Part shown: in pieces, positions 25,149 to 33,711 of the stretch
How positions within the stretch are numbered: the stretch's first letter is position 1
Layout of the letters: every line of letters begins with the position of its first letter
Source: Cupriavidus sp.
GTDB taxonomy: Bacteria > Pseudomonadota > Gammaproteobacteria > Burkholderiales > Burkholderiaceae
Reading direction: 5' to 3'
Length of the DNA: 64,000 nucleotides
NCBI GenBank assembly: GCA_031180665.1
Contig: JAPSLP010000002.1
Location: 1 to 64,000 of the forward strand
The notes under the pieces: generated by a model
The model's database searches: none
Seen by the model: the letters and a program-made list of their open reading frames with translations, nothing else
Told to the model about the DNA's origin: nothing
Program-made: the position numbers and the translations under genes

Positions 25149-26072
25149 ATGCAAAGGGATGCACAACAACGACCGCGGCGGCTGCGCCGCTGCCAGCTTT
25201 CGGTGCCGGGCTCGAGCGAGAAGATGATGAGCAAGGCCGCTGCGATGGACGTCGACTTCGTGTTCCTCGATCTCGAGGATGCCGTCGCGCCGGCCGAGAA
25301 GCGCCCCGCGCGGGCAAAGATCGTCGATGCGCTGAACGGACTCGACTGGGGCAGGACCACCCGCTGCGTCCGCATCAACGACCTGACCACCGAGTACGCC
25401 TACGAGGACATCATCGAAGTGGTCGAGGGCGCGGGCGCCAACCTGGACGTCATCATGCTGCCCAAGGCAATGAGCGCGGCCGACGTGCAGTTCGTCGACA
25501 AGCTGCTGACGATGATGGAGGCCAAGCTCAAGCTGCCGCATCGGATCGGCATCGACGTGCTGATCGAAGAGGTCGAGGCCATGATGAACGTGGAAGCGAT
25601 CGCGGCCGCCAGCCCGCGGCTCGAATGCCTGATCTTCGGCATGGGCGACTATTCGGCCAGCCAGGGCGTATCGGTGCGGGATATCGGCGGCAGCGGCGGC
25701 TATCCGGGCGATATCTGGCACTACCAGCGGCACCGGCTGACGATCGCCGCGCGTGCCAACCGGCTCGACGCAGTCGACGGCCCCTTCGCCGACTTCCGCG
25801 ACCCGGACGTCTATGTGCAGGAGGCGCGCCGCGCGATGATTCTCGGCATGGTCGGCAAGTGGGCGATCCACCCGTCGCAGGTCGAACTCGCGCAGCAGGT
25901 GTTTTCGCCCTCCCCCGACGATGTCGCTCGCGCCCGCGACATGATGCGGGCCTACGATGCCGCGCTGGCACAGGGCCTGGGCGCCGTCCAGTACGACGGC
26001 AAGATGATCGACATCGCATCGATCCGCATCGTCCGCAATCTGGTCGAGCGAGCCGCGCTGATCGGCATGTAA
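25149..26072 (+). CDS. CitE-like CoA-ester lyase (HpcH/HpaI family)
   Basis: About 307 residues. RRCQLSVPGSSEKMMSKAA, then VFLDLEDAVAP (Mg ligands), NLDVIMLPKAMSAADV, the acidic LIEEVEAMM and WAIHPSQVELAQ. Homologues cleave malyl-, beta-methylmalyl- or citramalyl-CoA. Start choice: AGGAG at 25133-25137 precedes GTG at 25146 and ATG at 25149. An ATG at 25083 overlapping the CaiB stop (ATGA) would add 22 poorly family-like residues but cannot be excluded. It catalyses the probable C-C cleavage step of the operon. Confidence 0.88.
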   Translation: MQRDAQQRPRRLRRCQLSVPGSSEKMMSKAAAMDVDFVFLDLEDAVAPAEKRPARAKIVDALNGLDWGRTTRCVRINDLTTEYAYEDIIEVVEGAGANLDVIMLPKAMSAADVQFVDKLLTMMEAKLKLPHRIGIDVLIEEVEAMMNVEAIAAASPRLECLIFGMGDYSASQGVSVRDIGGSGGYPGDIWHYQRHRLTIAARANRLDAVDGPFADFRDPDVYVQEARRAMILGMVGKWAIHPSQVELAQQVFSPSPDDVARARDMMRAYDAALAQGLGAVQYDGKMIDIASIRIVRNLVERAALIGM

Positions 26073-26141
26073 CGCCCACCACGGCGCGGACGGCGGCCGC
26101 GACAAACCGCCGTGCAGTGATCACAACGATACGGAGACGAT

Positions 26142-27161
26142 ATGAAGGCTGACAACCCACCCCAATGGCTGGTCGATGGCCGACGCCGTCGCCTGCTGCG
26201 CGCCGGCGCCGCGATGGCCGTGCTGCCGTGGCCCCTCGCATCCGCGCGCGCCGCCGGCTGGCCGGCCCGGCCGATCCGCATCATCGCCGCGCAGGCACCC
26301 GGCTCGTCCAACGACAGCACGGCGCGCGCGTTCGCCGACTATTTCACCAGCGTGCTGAAGGTGCCCGTCGTGGTGGAGAACAAGCCCGGCGGCGTCGGCA
26401 TGATCGCCGCCGAGACCGTGGCGCGCAGCGAGCCCGATGGCTACACGCTGCTGTTCACGCTGCACAGCCAGCTCGCGCAGGCCCCGGTGCTGCTGCGCAA
26501 GCCGCCGATCGATCCGTCGCGCGACCTGGTGCCGATCGCCGCGGTCAGCACCGGCGTCGGCGTGATGGTGGCCAACAAGAACCTGCCTGCCAACAACTTC
26601 AAGGAGGTGCTGGCGCTCTCGCGCAAACGCCCCGTGTCGGTCGGCAACTACGGGGTGGGCTCCGGCTGGCAGCTGATGGTCGCCCAGCTGAAGAAGGAAA
26701 CCGGTGCGCAACTCGACATCATCAACTACAAGGGCACCGGCGCGATGATGGGCGACCTGCTGGCGGGGCATATCGATGTCGGCGCCGGCTCGCTGCTCGG
26801 CATGACCGCCGGCCTGCAGTCTGGCGGATTGAAGCCGATCCTGATCATCTCCGGCCCGCGCAGCGATCGGCTGCCCGGTATCCCGACCTGGGCCGACGAG
26901 GGCTTCACCAGCCCGGTGTTCCGCAACCTGACCGAATGCAACATGCTGCTGGGCCCAGCCGGCATGCCCCCGGAGATCGCCGCTCGGCTGGCCGAGCTCG
27001 TGACCAGGTCGATCGCCGAGTCGGAGCAGGTCAAGATGGTGCGGCAACAACTCGGCAGCCAGGACACGCCGTTGACCGGCGATGCCCTGCGCCAGTTCAT
27101 CGGCCGCGTCTGGCCAACCTACCAGGCTGCGACCAAGGCGATCGGACTGACATTGCAATGA
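26142..27161 (+). CDS. Bug-family tripartite tricarboxylate transporter receptor
   Basis: 339 residues. The N-terminus has GRRRRLLRAGAAMAVLPWPLASARA (export signal in outline, possibly Tat because of the arginines), then PIRIIAAQAPGSSNDSTARA, VVVENKPGGVGMIAAE and INYKGTGAMMGDLLAGHID. GGAGA precedes the ATG. Last gene of the C5-dicarboxylate-like operon, 69 bp after the lyase; it should bind the acid that the CaiB transferase activates. It takes the place that a TRAP transporter occupies in the comparable Pseudomonas itaconate cluster (recalled, not searched). Confidence 0.9.
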   Translation: MKADNPPQWLVDGRRRRLLRAGAAMAVLPWPLASARAAGWPARPIRIIAAQAPGSSNDSTARAFADYFTSVLKVPVVVENKPGGVGMIAAETVARSEPDGYTLLFTLHSQLAQAPVLLRKPPIDPSRDLVPIAAVSTGVGVMVANKNLPANNFKEVLALSRKRPVSVGNYGVGSGWQLMVAQLKKETGAQLDIINYKGTGAMMGDLLAGHIDVGAGSLLGMTAGLQSGGLKPILIISGPRSDRLPGIPTWADEGFTSPVFRNLTECNMLLGPAGMPPEIAARLAELVTRSIAESEQVKMVRQQLGSQDTPLTGDALRQFIGRVWPTYQAATKAIGLTLQ

Positions 27162-27280
27162 AAGTCCGGCCGCGTGCCGTCGTCATTGACGCCGCCAGCG
27201 CCACGGCATGGGCGGCAAGGCCCCAGGGAATTCCGATCCATCATAGAATTTCGTCTTCTCAAACCGACGACGAGATCGCG

Positions 27281-27751
27281 ATGGACGATTGGAACTTGCC
27301 CTGGACCGGCGGATGCCGATGTGGACGGTTGCGCTTCGAGATCACCGCCCCACCGCTGTTGACGATGGCGTGTCACTGCACCGGCTGCCAGAAGATGAGC
27401 GCCAGCGCCTTTTCGCTGTCGATGGCCATTCCCGAGGCCGGCTTTCGCGTGACGGAGGGCAACCCCGTCGTCGGTGGCATGCATGGCCAGCAGGTTCTTC
27501 ACCGGCATTGCGATTGGTGCAAGAGCTGGGTATTTACCGAGATGGAACCCAGCATGGGTTTTGTCAACGTCCGCCCTTCCATGCTCGATGATGCCGCATG
27601 GTTCGCGCCGTACGTCGAAACCTATACGAGCGAAGCGCTGCCTTGGGCAAGGACCGGCGCGGTGCACAGCTTCGCGCAGTTCCCGGCGATGGAAGACTAC
27701 GGACCGCTCGTCGCGGAGTTCACCACCAAGGGATCGCGTCCGGTCCGCTAG
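27281..27751 (+). CDS. GFA/CENP-V-family zinc protein
   Basis: 156 residues from the ATG at 27281. Cysteine pattern of the glutathione-dependent formaldehyde-activating (GFA) fold: GGCRCGRLRFEI, CHCTGCQKMSASAFS and HRHCDWCKSW, giving two zinc sites. Members bind glutathione adducts or have unknown roles. It stands alone 119 bp after the Bug gene and convergent with the HD-domain gene. Confidence 0.88.
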   Translation: MDDWNLPWTGGCRCGRLRFEITAPPLLTMACHCTGCQKMSASAFSLSMAIPEAGFRVTEGNPVVGGMHGQQVLHRHCDWCKSWVFTEMEPSMGFVNVRPSMLDDAAWFAPYVETYTSEALPWARTGAVHSFAQFPAMEDYGPLVAEFTTKGSRPVR

Positions 27752-27814
27752 CGCAAGCCACGTTGGGACCAGGGCGCCAGGAAGCAGCGGCGCGCCTGGC
27801 CCCAACGCCCTCGC

Positions 27815-28456
27815 TCAGGTCGGCCAGGCCGATCCCAGGATGATGCTGCAGAAGTTCATGCGCCGGTAGTTCGGATCCTTCAGCGCCAGCACATCGGCCT
27901 TGACGTTGCCGAAGGTCGTCAGCGGCTTGCGCCGCGTGCCCTCGGCGAAATGGTCGATGATGCTTTCCTTGAAGTTGTGCTCGCGCGGGTGATGCCGGCA
28001 GACATGGTCCCGCTGCTCGCCGGTGAAGTCGTGATAGCACAGCCCCAGCACGTCCATTTCGACGCCGGCCGTGACCAGCGCAACCGTCGGGCGCATGTGT
28101 TCGGGAACGCCCGGCGTGGTATGCAGCGCGATCGCGGCCCAGACATCGTCGATATCCCGCTCGGCGATGCCATAGCCCTTCAGGAAGTCGCGCGCCGCGT
28201 TGGCACCGTCCACCTCGAAGCGCAGATCGTCGCTGGCATAGCGCTGCGTCAATCCCATGTCATGGAACATCGCGCCGATATAGAGCAGCTCGGGGTCGTA
28301 GGCCAGCGCCTTGCGCTCGCCGGTCAGCGCGCCCCAGAAAAACACGCGGCGGCTATGGTGGTACAGCAGATCGTCCTCGGTGTCGCGCACCAGCTGAGTC
28401 GCCGCGCGCGCCATCGCGCTGTCGGGCACGCGAATGCCGGCAATGATTTCGGCCAT
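27815..28456 (-). CDS. HD-domain hydrolase (cyanamide-hydratase-like)
   Basis: 213 residues from the ATG at 28454-28456, with AGGAG nine bases upstream. HD metal-site residues: YHHSRRVFFWG, FHDMGLTQRY (HD pair) and AIALHTTPGVPEH. The arrangement resembles the cyanamide hydratase/DDI2-like HD proteins of bacteria and fungi, but the substrate is not readable. Divergent from the GlxA-type regulator at 28702, which may control it. Confidence 0.82.
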   Translation of the reverse strand: MAEIIAGIRVPDSAMARAATQLVRDTEDDLLYHHSRRVFFWGALTGERKALAYDPELLYIGAMFHDMGLTQRYASDDLRFEVDGANAARDFLKGYGIAERDIDDVWAAIALHTTPGVPEHMRPTVALVTAGVEMDVLGLCYHDFTGEQRDHVCRHHPREHNFKESIIDHFAEGTRRKPLTTFGNVKADVLALKDPNYRRMNFCSIILGSAWPT

Positions 28457-28701
28457 CCTGATTGCTCCTGAAAAATCGGCATGGCGGGCATCGGCACGAA
28501 GCACGATGCGTTCGCCATCGCCACAGTGGAAAGGGAATTGCCAGCCGGGACCGCCGCCGTCGTCGCTCGCTGTCGGTCGGCCCGATGGTCCCGGTCTCGC
28601 GCTTTCATTCTGGTGCCCGGCGTGTTTGGCTACAATAACGCGGATCCGTCAGATCCGGACATCGTGACGGCGCTTGAGGACAGGACCGGGAAACCAACGA
28701 C

Positions 28702-29664
28702 ATGAGCGTGACCACAGTAGCCATCCTGATGCTCGACGGCGTGCAGGCGCTGGACGTCGCCGGGCCGGTCGACGTCTTCGCCGAGGCCAATGCCTTTATC
28801 GGTCGCAAGGACCGCTATGAAACGGTGCTGGTGGGCAAGACGCGCAAGCCGCTGCGCGCGTCGAGCGGCATGCAGCTGATGCCGGACCTGTCGCTGGACG
28901 ACGAAGCGCCCCGCTTCGATATCGTGCTGGTGGCCGGTGGGCCGGGTCTGCCGACCGCGCCGGCCGATGCCGTGGTGTCGAAGTGGCTGCGTACCGCGGC
29001 CTCGCGCGCGCGGTTGCATGGTTCGGTCTGTACCGGCGCGTTCGTGCTGGGCCACGCCGGCCTGCTGGACGGCCGCAACGTGACGACCCACTGGCAGAAT
29101 GCCGCCCACCTCGCGGAGCGCTTTCCCGCGGCCACGGTCGAGTACGACCGCATCTATCTGCGCGACGGCAAGCTCGTCACCTCGGCCGGGGTCACCGCCG
29201 GGATCGACCTGGCGTTGGCACTGGTGCGGGAGGATCACGGCGCCGCGGTGGCGCTGGCGGTGGCCAAGCGGCTGGTCGTGGTGGCGCAGCGCCAGGGCGG
29301 CCAGTCGCAGTTCAGCCCGTATCTGGCAGCGGCGCCCAGACAGGCCGATTCACCGGTGGCGCGCGTGCAGGCCTATGTCATGGCGAATATCGGCGCCAGG
29401 CTGACGCTCGACGCGCTGGCCTCCGAGGTCGGCATGAGCGGCCGCAATCTGGTCCGCCTGTTCGTCGCCGATACCGGCATGACGCCGCATGCGTTCATCG
29501 AGCGGGCACGCATCGATATCGCGCGCAATCTGCTGGAGGGCAGCGCCCTGCCGTTGAAGTCGATCGCCTACAAGTGCGGCTTCGTGACGGTGGACCGCAT
29601 GCGCGTGCTGTTCCAGCAGCGGCTGGGCATCTCGCCGGCGCAGTATCGCGCCAGCTTCCGCTAG
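28702..29664 (+). CDS. GlxA-type transcriptional regulator (DJ-1/PfpI domain + AraC HTH)
   Basis: 320 residues. The N-terminal ~190 residues form a DJ-1/PfpI-like amidotransferase fold (VAILMLDGVQALDVAGPVDVF, then VCTGAFVLGHAGLLDGR with the nucleophile-elbow Cys, and TSAGVTAGIDLALALV). The last ~100 residues are an AraC double helix-turn-helix (LTLDALASEVGMSGRNLVRLF; RMRVLFQQRLGISPAQYR). Such regulators control catabolism of amine or amide compounds. Divergent from the HD hydrolase gene across 245 bp. Confidence 0.92.
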   Translation: MSVTTVAILMLDGVQALDVAGPVDVFAEANAFIGRKDRYETVLVGKTRKPLRASSGMQLMPDLSLDDEAPRFDIVLVAGGPGLPTAPADAVVSKWLRTAASRARLHGSVCTGAFVLGHAGLLDGRNVTTHWQNAAHLAERFPAATVEYDRIYLRDGKLVTSAGVTAGIDLALALVREDHGAAVALAVAKRLVVVAQRQGGQSQFSPYLAAAPRQADSPVARVQAYVMANIGARLTLDALASEVGMSGRNLVRLFVADTGMTPHAFIERARIDIARNLLEGSALPLKSIAYKCGFVTVDRMRVLFQQRLGISPAQYRASFR

Positions 29665-29685
29665 CGCCGGCGAGATGGCCGCGCC

Positions 29686-30435
29686 TCAGATGACGCCGCC
29701 GTTCGCGCGCAGCGTCTGCCCGTTGATCCACGCGCCATCGGGACCGGCGAGGAAGGCCACCGCATTGGCGATGTCCTCCGGCTGACCAAGCCGCTCCAGC
29801 GGGGCCAGCTTGGCGAGCCGCTCGATCGCCTCCTGCGGCTTGCCGTCGAGGAACAGCGCGGTGGCGGTGGGACCGGGCGCCACCGTGTTGACGGTGATAT
29901 TGCGGCCGCGCAATTCCTTGGTCAGGACGTGCGTCATCGCTTCGACGCCGGCCTTGGTGGCTGCATAGACGCCGTAGGTGGGCTGATACAGGCCGACCAC
30001 GCTCGAGGACAGATTGATGATCCGCCCGCCGTTTCGCAGGCGCCGCGCGGCCTCGCGCAGCGTGTTGAAGGTGCCTTTCAGATTGATCGCGATCTGGCTG
30101 TCGAACAAGGCGTCGTCGCTGTCGGCCAGCGTAGCGAGCCGCATGATGCCGGCGTTATTGACGAGCACATCGATGCCGCCGAATGCGGTCTCGGCCGCGT
30201 CGAACATGCGCCGGACGGCGGCGCCGTCGCTGACGTCCGCCTGCGCCGTGATGGCGCGCCCGCCCGCCTGCTCGATCTGCGTTGCCAGTGCCTCTGCATC
30301 ACGGGCGCTGCCGGCATAGTTGATGACCACGGTGAAGCCGTCGCGAGCCAGGCGCTGCGCGATCGCCGCGCCGATGCCGCGCGAGGCGCCGGTCACGATG
30401 GCAACCTGGTCTTGGGTTCGAATGTCGGTGCTCAT
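29686..30435 (-). CDS. SDR-family NAD(P)-dependent oxidoreductase
   Basis: 249 residues from the ATG at 30433-30435. Cofactor motif TGASRGIGAAIA, NNAG, active-site Ser in INLSSSVVGL and the YAATKAG catalytic Tyr/Lys, ending with GQTLRANGGVI. Classical 3-ketoacyl-reductase-like SDR. It converges on GlxA and lies downstream of the TetR gene on the same strand, separated by a tandem repeat array. Confidence 0.92.
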   Translation of the reverse strand: MSTDIRTQDQVAIVTGASRGIGAAIAQRLARDGFTVVINYAGSARDAEALATQIEQAGGRAITAQADVSDGAAVRRMFDAAETAFGGIDVLVNNAGIMRLATLADSDDALFDSQIAINLKGTFNTLREAARRLRNGGRIINLSSSVVGLYQPTYGVYAATKAGVEAMTHVLTKELRGRNITVNTVAPGPTATALFLDGKPQEAIERLAKLAPLERLGQPEDIANAVAFLAGPDGAWINGQTLRANGGVI

Positions 30436-30574
30436 GTCAGTTCTCCGTTGGAAGGTCGCGGATAGAGGGGAATGGTTGCGACACGGGAGAACTATGCGCG
30501 GCGGCGGCGAAAAGATCATCGCCCCGGCATTGGCAGGACTGTTGGCAGGGCTTGAACAATGCCGCCGCGGCGAT

Positions 30575-30684
30575 CGGGGCACTATCGGGGCACTATCGGG
30601 GCACTATCGGGGCACTATCGGGGCACTATCGGGGCACTATCGGGGCACTATCGGGGCACTATCGGGGCACTATCGGGGCACTAT
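30575..30684. repeat. 11-bp perfect tandem repeat, ten units
   Basis: Ten exact, uninterrupted copies of CGGGGCACTAT between the SDR start and the TetR stop. Eleven is not a multiple of three, so the array has no coding role on its own and reads as the same peptide motif in every frame. Eleven bp is close to one helical turn. It lies upstream of the SDR promoter and could vary in copy number. Confidence 0.95.
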
Positions 30685-30696
30685 TGGGCTCACCCG

Positions 30697-31278
30697 CTAC
30701 TGGGCGCCAAGCAGCACGGCGGTCAGATTGTCCGCGACCGCGCGCAGCCGCTTCTCGTCCTGATAGACCCGTTCGACCACCACCAGCCCCCGCGTGAAGG
30801 TCACGATCAGGCGGGCCGCCTGCCGCGGCGGCAGCGCGAGCGACGCCTGCTCGCCTTCGCGTGACAGGCGATCGAACAGCACCTGCTCGATATCGTCGAG
30901 CAAGGCCTTCAGGGCCGTGCGCAGCGGCCCGTCCAGATCTTCGGTGCCGACCGCGGTCTTGGTGCTGAGGCAGCCGCGAGTCGGCATCCCCGTGGTCATC
31001 GAGCCAATGACGCAGCCGAAGAAGCTGCGCAGCGCATCGCGCAGCCTGGGCTTGTCCAGCGCCTCACGCATCTGACTGACGAAGCGCTCGCGGTAGACCT
31101 CGAACACCCGCAGGAACAGCGTCTCCTTGTCGCCATAGGCGTTGTACAGCGAGCCGCGCTGCACCCCCGTGGCCTCGGCCAGCTCCTGCATCGAGGTCGC
31201 GGCATAACCCTTCTGCCAGAACAGCGCCAGCGCCTTGTCCAGCGCGAGGCTTTCATCGAATTGGCGAACGCCAGCCAT
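30697..31278 (-). CDS. TetR-family transcriptional regulator
   Basis: 193 residues from the ATG at 31276-31278, with GGAGAAACAG just upstream; an ATG at 31398 would read through the operators and is rejected. HTH: ALALFWQKGYAATSMQELAEATGVQRGSLYNAYGDKETLF in outline (key parts SMQELAEATGV and GSLYNAYGDK). The C-terminal domain matches the TetR_C_6/16-like AcrR group. Divergent from an MFS gene, with three phased operators between. Confidence 0.92.
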   Translation of the reverse strand: MAGVRQFDESLALDKALALFWQKGYAATSMQELAEATGVQRGSLYNAYGDKETLFLRVFEVYRERFVSQMREALDKPRLRDALRSFFGCVIGSMTTGMPTRGCLSTKTAVGTEDLDGPLRTALKALLDDIEQVLFDRLSREGEQASLALPPRQAARLIVTFTRGLVVVERVYQDEKRLRAVADNLTAVLLGAQ

Positions 31279-31342
31279 CTGTTTCTCCGAATGCCGGGGC
31301 GTTGGAAGCCCCTTGAAGTCATGCTGCCATTTAAGCCCAAGA

Positions 31343-31394
31343 TTGACACCCTCGTCAATCTTGACTATGTTGTCAAAGATGACATGAATGTCAA
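31343..31394. promoter_or_regulatory. three tandem TTGAC-N6-GTCAA operators
   Basis: Three 16-bp inverted repeats, TTGACACCCTCGTCAA (31343-31358), TTGACTATGTTGTCAA (31361-31376) and ATGACATGAATGTCAA (31379-31394), separated by exactly two bases. Centres repeat every 18 bp between a TetR gene and a divergent MFS gene. Only the first base of the third site departs from the consensus arms. The natural ligand is the adjacent TetR protein (inference). Confidence 0.8.
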
Positions 31395-31460
31395 ACATGA
31401 ACCGTCCGTCGCGCCTGCGCGCTGGACGACGGCCCCCCTCCGCATTCGGAACCCGAACGA

Positions 31461-32696
31461 ATGAACAAGTCCTCCCCCAATTTCACGCCGGCACAGCTGG
31501 ATCGTGCGCTGGTCTGGCGCTATATCTTCGCAGGCCTGTGCGCCAGCCTCGACAGCATCGGGCTCGCGCGCTTCGCCTTCACCCCGCTGATCCCCGAACT
31601 GATCCAGGCGCACTGGTTCCCTGCTTCCAGCGTGATCTACCTGGGCGCCGCCAATCTGGCCGGCTATGTCTGCGGCGCGCTGCTCGGCCGTACCGTTGGC
31701 GCGCGGCTCGGCAACGAACGCACGCTGCGGCTGATGATGGTGTGGATCACCGCCGCCTTCCTCGCCTGTGCCGTGCCGCTGTCGTTCGGCTGGTACTTCT
31801 CGTGGCGCTTCATGTCCGGCATCGCGGGCGGGGTCGTGATGGTGCTGGTGGCCGGAACCATCCTGCCGCACGTGCCACCGGCGCGCAAAGGCGCCGCGGG
31901 CGGCGCCATCTTCCTCGGGCTGGGGCTCGGCATTGCGGGATCGGGCACCCTCATTCCGCTGTTGCTCGAACTGGGCCTGGCGCAAACCTGGATCGGCCTG
32001 GGCATCCTCTCGGCGCTGCTGACCGCCGCCAGCTGGTTCGCGTGGCCGCCGCGGCAACTGGATCGCCCCAACACGGCACCGGCGAAGGCTGCGCCGTCCG
32101 CCACGCCGCATTTCGGCGGCGCCGTATGGATGCTGTACCTGCAGTACGCGCTGATGGCCACGGCGGCCGTGGTGCCGATGGTGTTCCTGGTGGACTTCGT
32201 CGCGCGCGGCCTGGGCGCCGGCACGCATCTGGGCTCGGTGTTCTGGGCGATCTACGGACTGGGCGCCATCGCGGGCCCGCCCCTGTACGGCTTGCTCGCC
32301 GATCGCCTCGGCGCCAGCCCCGGCATCCGACTGGTGTCGCTGGTCCTGGCGATCGTGCTGGCCGCGGTCTACACCACCGACAATCTGCTGGTGCTCGGCG
32401 CATTGACCGTTGTCATCGGCACCTTCGCACCCGGGATGGTTCCGTTGGCGCTCGCCCGCGTGCACGAACTCGTGCCGGAGCATTCGCCACGGCAGAATAT
32501 CGCGTGGAGCCGCGCCAGCATCCTGTCGGCCGCGGCGATGGCGGTCGGGGGTTACGCCTATTCCGCGCTGTTCAACGCGAGCGGCGGATCGCACCGGCTG
32601 CTGTTTCTGATCGCCGCGGCGCTGCTCGTGGTGGCGTTGCTGGCGGACCTCTGCTTCCCGGCCAAGGCGAGGAATTCACAGATGGCCCGCTCCTGA
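31461..32696 (+). CDS. YbfB/YjiJ-family MFS transporter
   Basis: 411 residues, 12 predicted membrane segments. The first helix region reads SIGLARFAFTPLIPELIQAHW, the signature of the YbfB/YjiJ branch, with VCGALLGRTVGARLGNERTL and GLLADRLGASPGIRL as the inter-helix loops. Probably an efflux or metabolite permease controlled by the divergent TetR. Convergent with the hydrolase gene, 13 bp apart. Confidence 0.9.
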   Translation: MNKSSPNFTPAQLDRALVWRYIFAGLCASLDSIGLARFAFTPLIPELIQAHWFPASSVIYLGAANLAGYVCGALLGRTVGARLGNERTLRLMMVWITAAFLACAVPLSFGWYFSWRFMSGIAGGVVMVLVAGTILPHVPPARKGAAGGAIFLGLGLGIAGSGTLIPLLLELGLAQTWIGLGILSALLTAASWFAWPPRQLDRPNTAPAKAAPSATPHFGGAVWMLYLQYALMATAAVVPMVFLVDFVARGLGAGTHLGSVFWAIYGLGAIAGPPLYGLLADRLGASPGIRLVSLVLAIVLAAVYTTDNLLVLGALTVVIGTFAPGMVPLALARVHELVPEHSPRQNIAWSRASILSAAAMAVGGYAYSALFNASGGSHRLLFLIAAALLVVALLADLCFPAKARNSQMARS

Positions 32697-32709
32697 CGCC
32701 TCCGCGTCG

Positions 32710-33570
32710 TTACGCCGCTGCCTCGATCATCCTCAGCACGGCCGCGGCCAGCGCGCCGCGTGCGTCGCCGAGGGCGTCGACCGCGTCGAAATGATGGCCA
32801 CGCGGTTGCTCGACGATCTCCACAGGCACGCCATGCTGGCGCAGCAGCGCCGCATAGTCGGCCTGCAGGCGATGATATTCGTCGGACTCGTCGCCGCCGA
32901 CGGTGAGGATCATCGGCAGCCGGGTCGAGGGCGGATGGCGCATCGGGCTGAAGGCGGCCACGTCCGCCTCGGTCAGTCCCACCACCTTGTTGAGATAACA
33001 GAGCCGGATCGGCTCCAGATCGTAAAGGCCGCTGATTGCGCACCCGCCCTTGAGCACATCCGCCGGCACCCCGAAGTCCTGCCAGTGTGTGCCGGCCAGC
33101 GTCGCAGTCAGATGCCCCCCGGCCGAATGTCCGGACAGGAAGATGCGATCCGCATCGAAGCCCAGCTTCTGCGCCTGCCGGTACAGCCACACCACGGCAT
33201 CCTGGTTGTCGCGCACGATATCGGCCATGGCGACGGTCGGTGCGAGCCGATAATTGACCACGGCGACATTGATATCGCGCTTGAGATACGGGATTGCCAG
33301 ATAGCTGAAATCGGATTTGTCCAGCGATTGCCAATATCCACCGTGAATGAAGATCAGCAATGGCCGGGCGGCACTGCGGGCGGCAAAGAAATCGAGCGTC
33401 TGTTTCGCGTCAACGCCGTAGGCGAGATCCTGGCTGACGGCATGCACGTGGCGACTCTCCGCGCTTTGCTTGGCCCACCGGTCGAAGATCGCCTGATAGT
33501 GCGGAATGCCGCCGCGAACGTTGTACTGCCGATCAAGCGATTCCTGATTGAAGTTTCGATACACTGACAT
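32710..33570 (-). CDS. alpha/beta hydrolase, kynurenine-formamidase-like
   Basis: 286 residues from the ATG at 33568-33570. The oxyanion motif HGGYW, nucleophile GHSAGG, acidic residue in TVGGDESDEY and His in RGHHFDAV make a complete Ser-Asp-His triad. HGGYW with this spacing is typical of arylformamidase/KynB-like and related carboxylesterases acting on N-formyl or small ester bonds. A near-identical but frameshifted copy lies at 38877-39733 in the same orientation, and the AraC-RidA-PurA-like operon lies between. It is divergent from AraC and may be co-regulated. Confidence 0.88.
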   Translation of the reverse strand: MSVYRNFNQESLDRQYNVRGGIPHYQAIFDRWAKQSAESRHVHAVSQDLAYGVDAKQTLDFFAARSAARPLLIFIHGGYWQSLDKSDFSYLAIPYLKRDINVAVVNYRLAPTVAMADIVRDNQDAVVWLYRQAQKLGFDADRIFLSGHSAGGHLTATLAGTHWQDFGVPADVLKGGCAISGLYDLEPIRLCYLNKVVGLTEADVAAFSPMRHPPSTRLPMILTVGGDESDEYHRLQADYAALLRQHGVPVEIVEQPRGHHFDAVDALGDARGALAAAVLRMIEAAA

Positions 33571-33711
33571 TAAATTTGGCTCCGAACATTCTGGTTCGAT
33601 GCGGACATCGATCCCGGAAAAAAATACGACGCACTCACGTCGAACCCCAAGATAAATGGCCGCGCCGCCAACGGCGCCCCGCCAGATGACATCCGCTATC
33701 TCGGAGACGCC

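Noticed and set aside
30575..30684. CRISPR-like array
   Set aside because: Units are contiguous 11-bp copies with no spacers, so this is a tandem repeat and not a CRISPR.
30552..30864. Plus-strand frames encoding repeated GALSGHYRGTI-like peptides
   Set aside because: They are simply the 11-bp tandem repeat read in different frames and continue antisense into the TetR gene.
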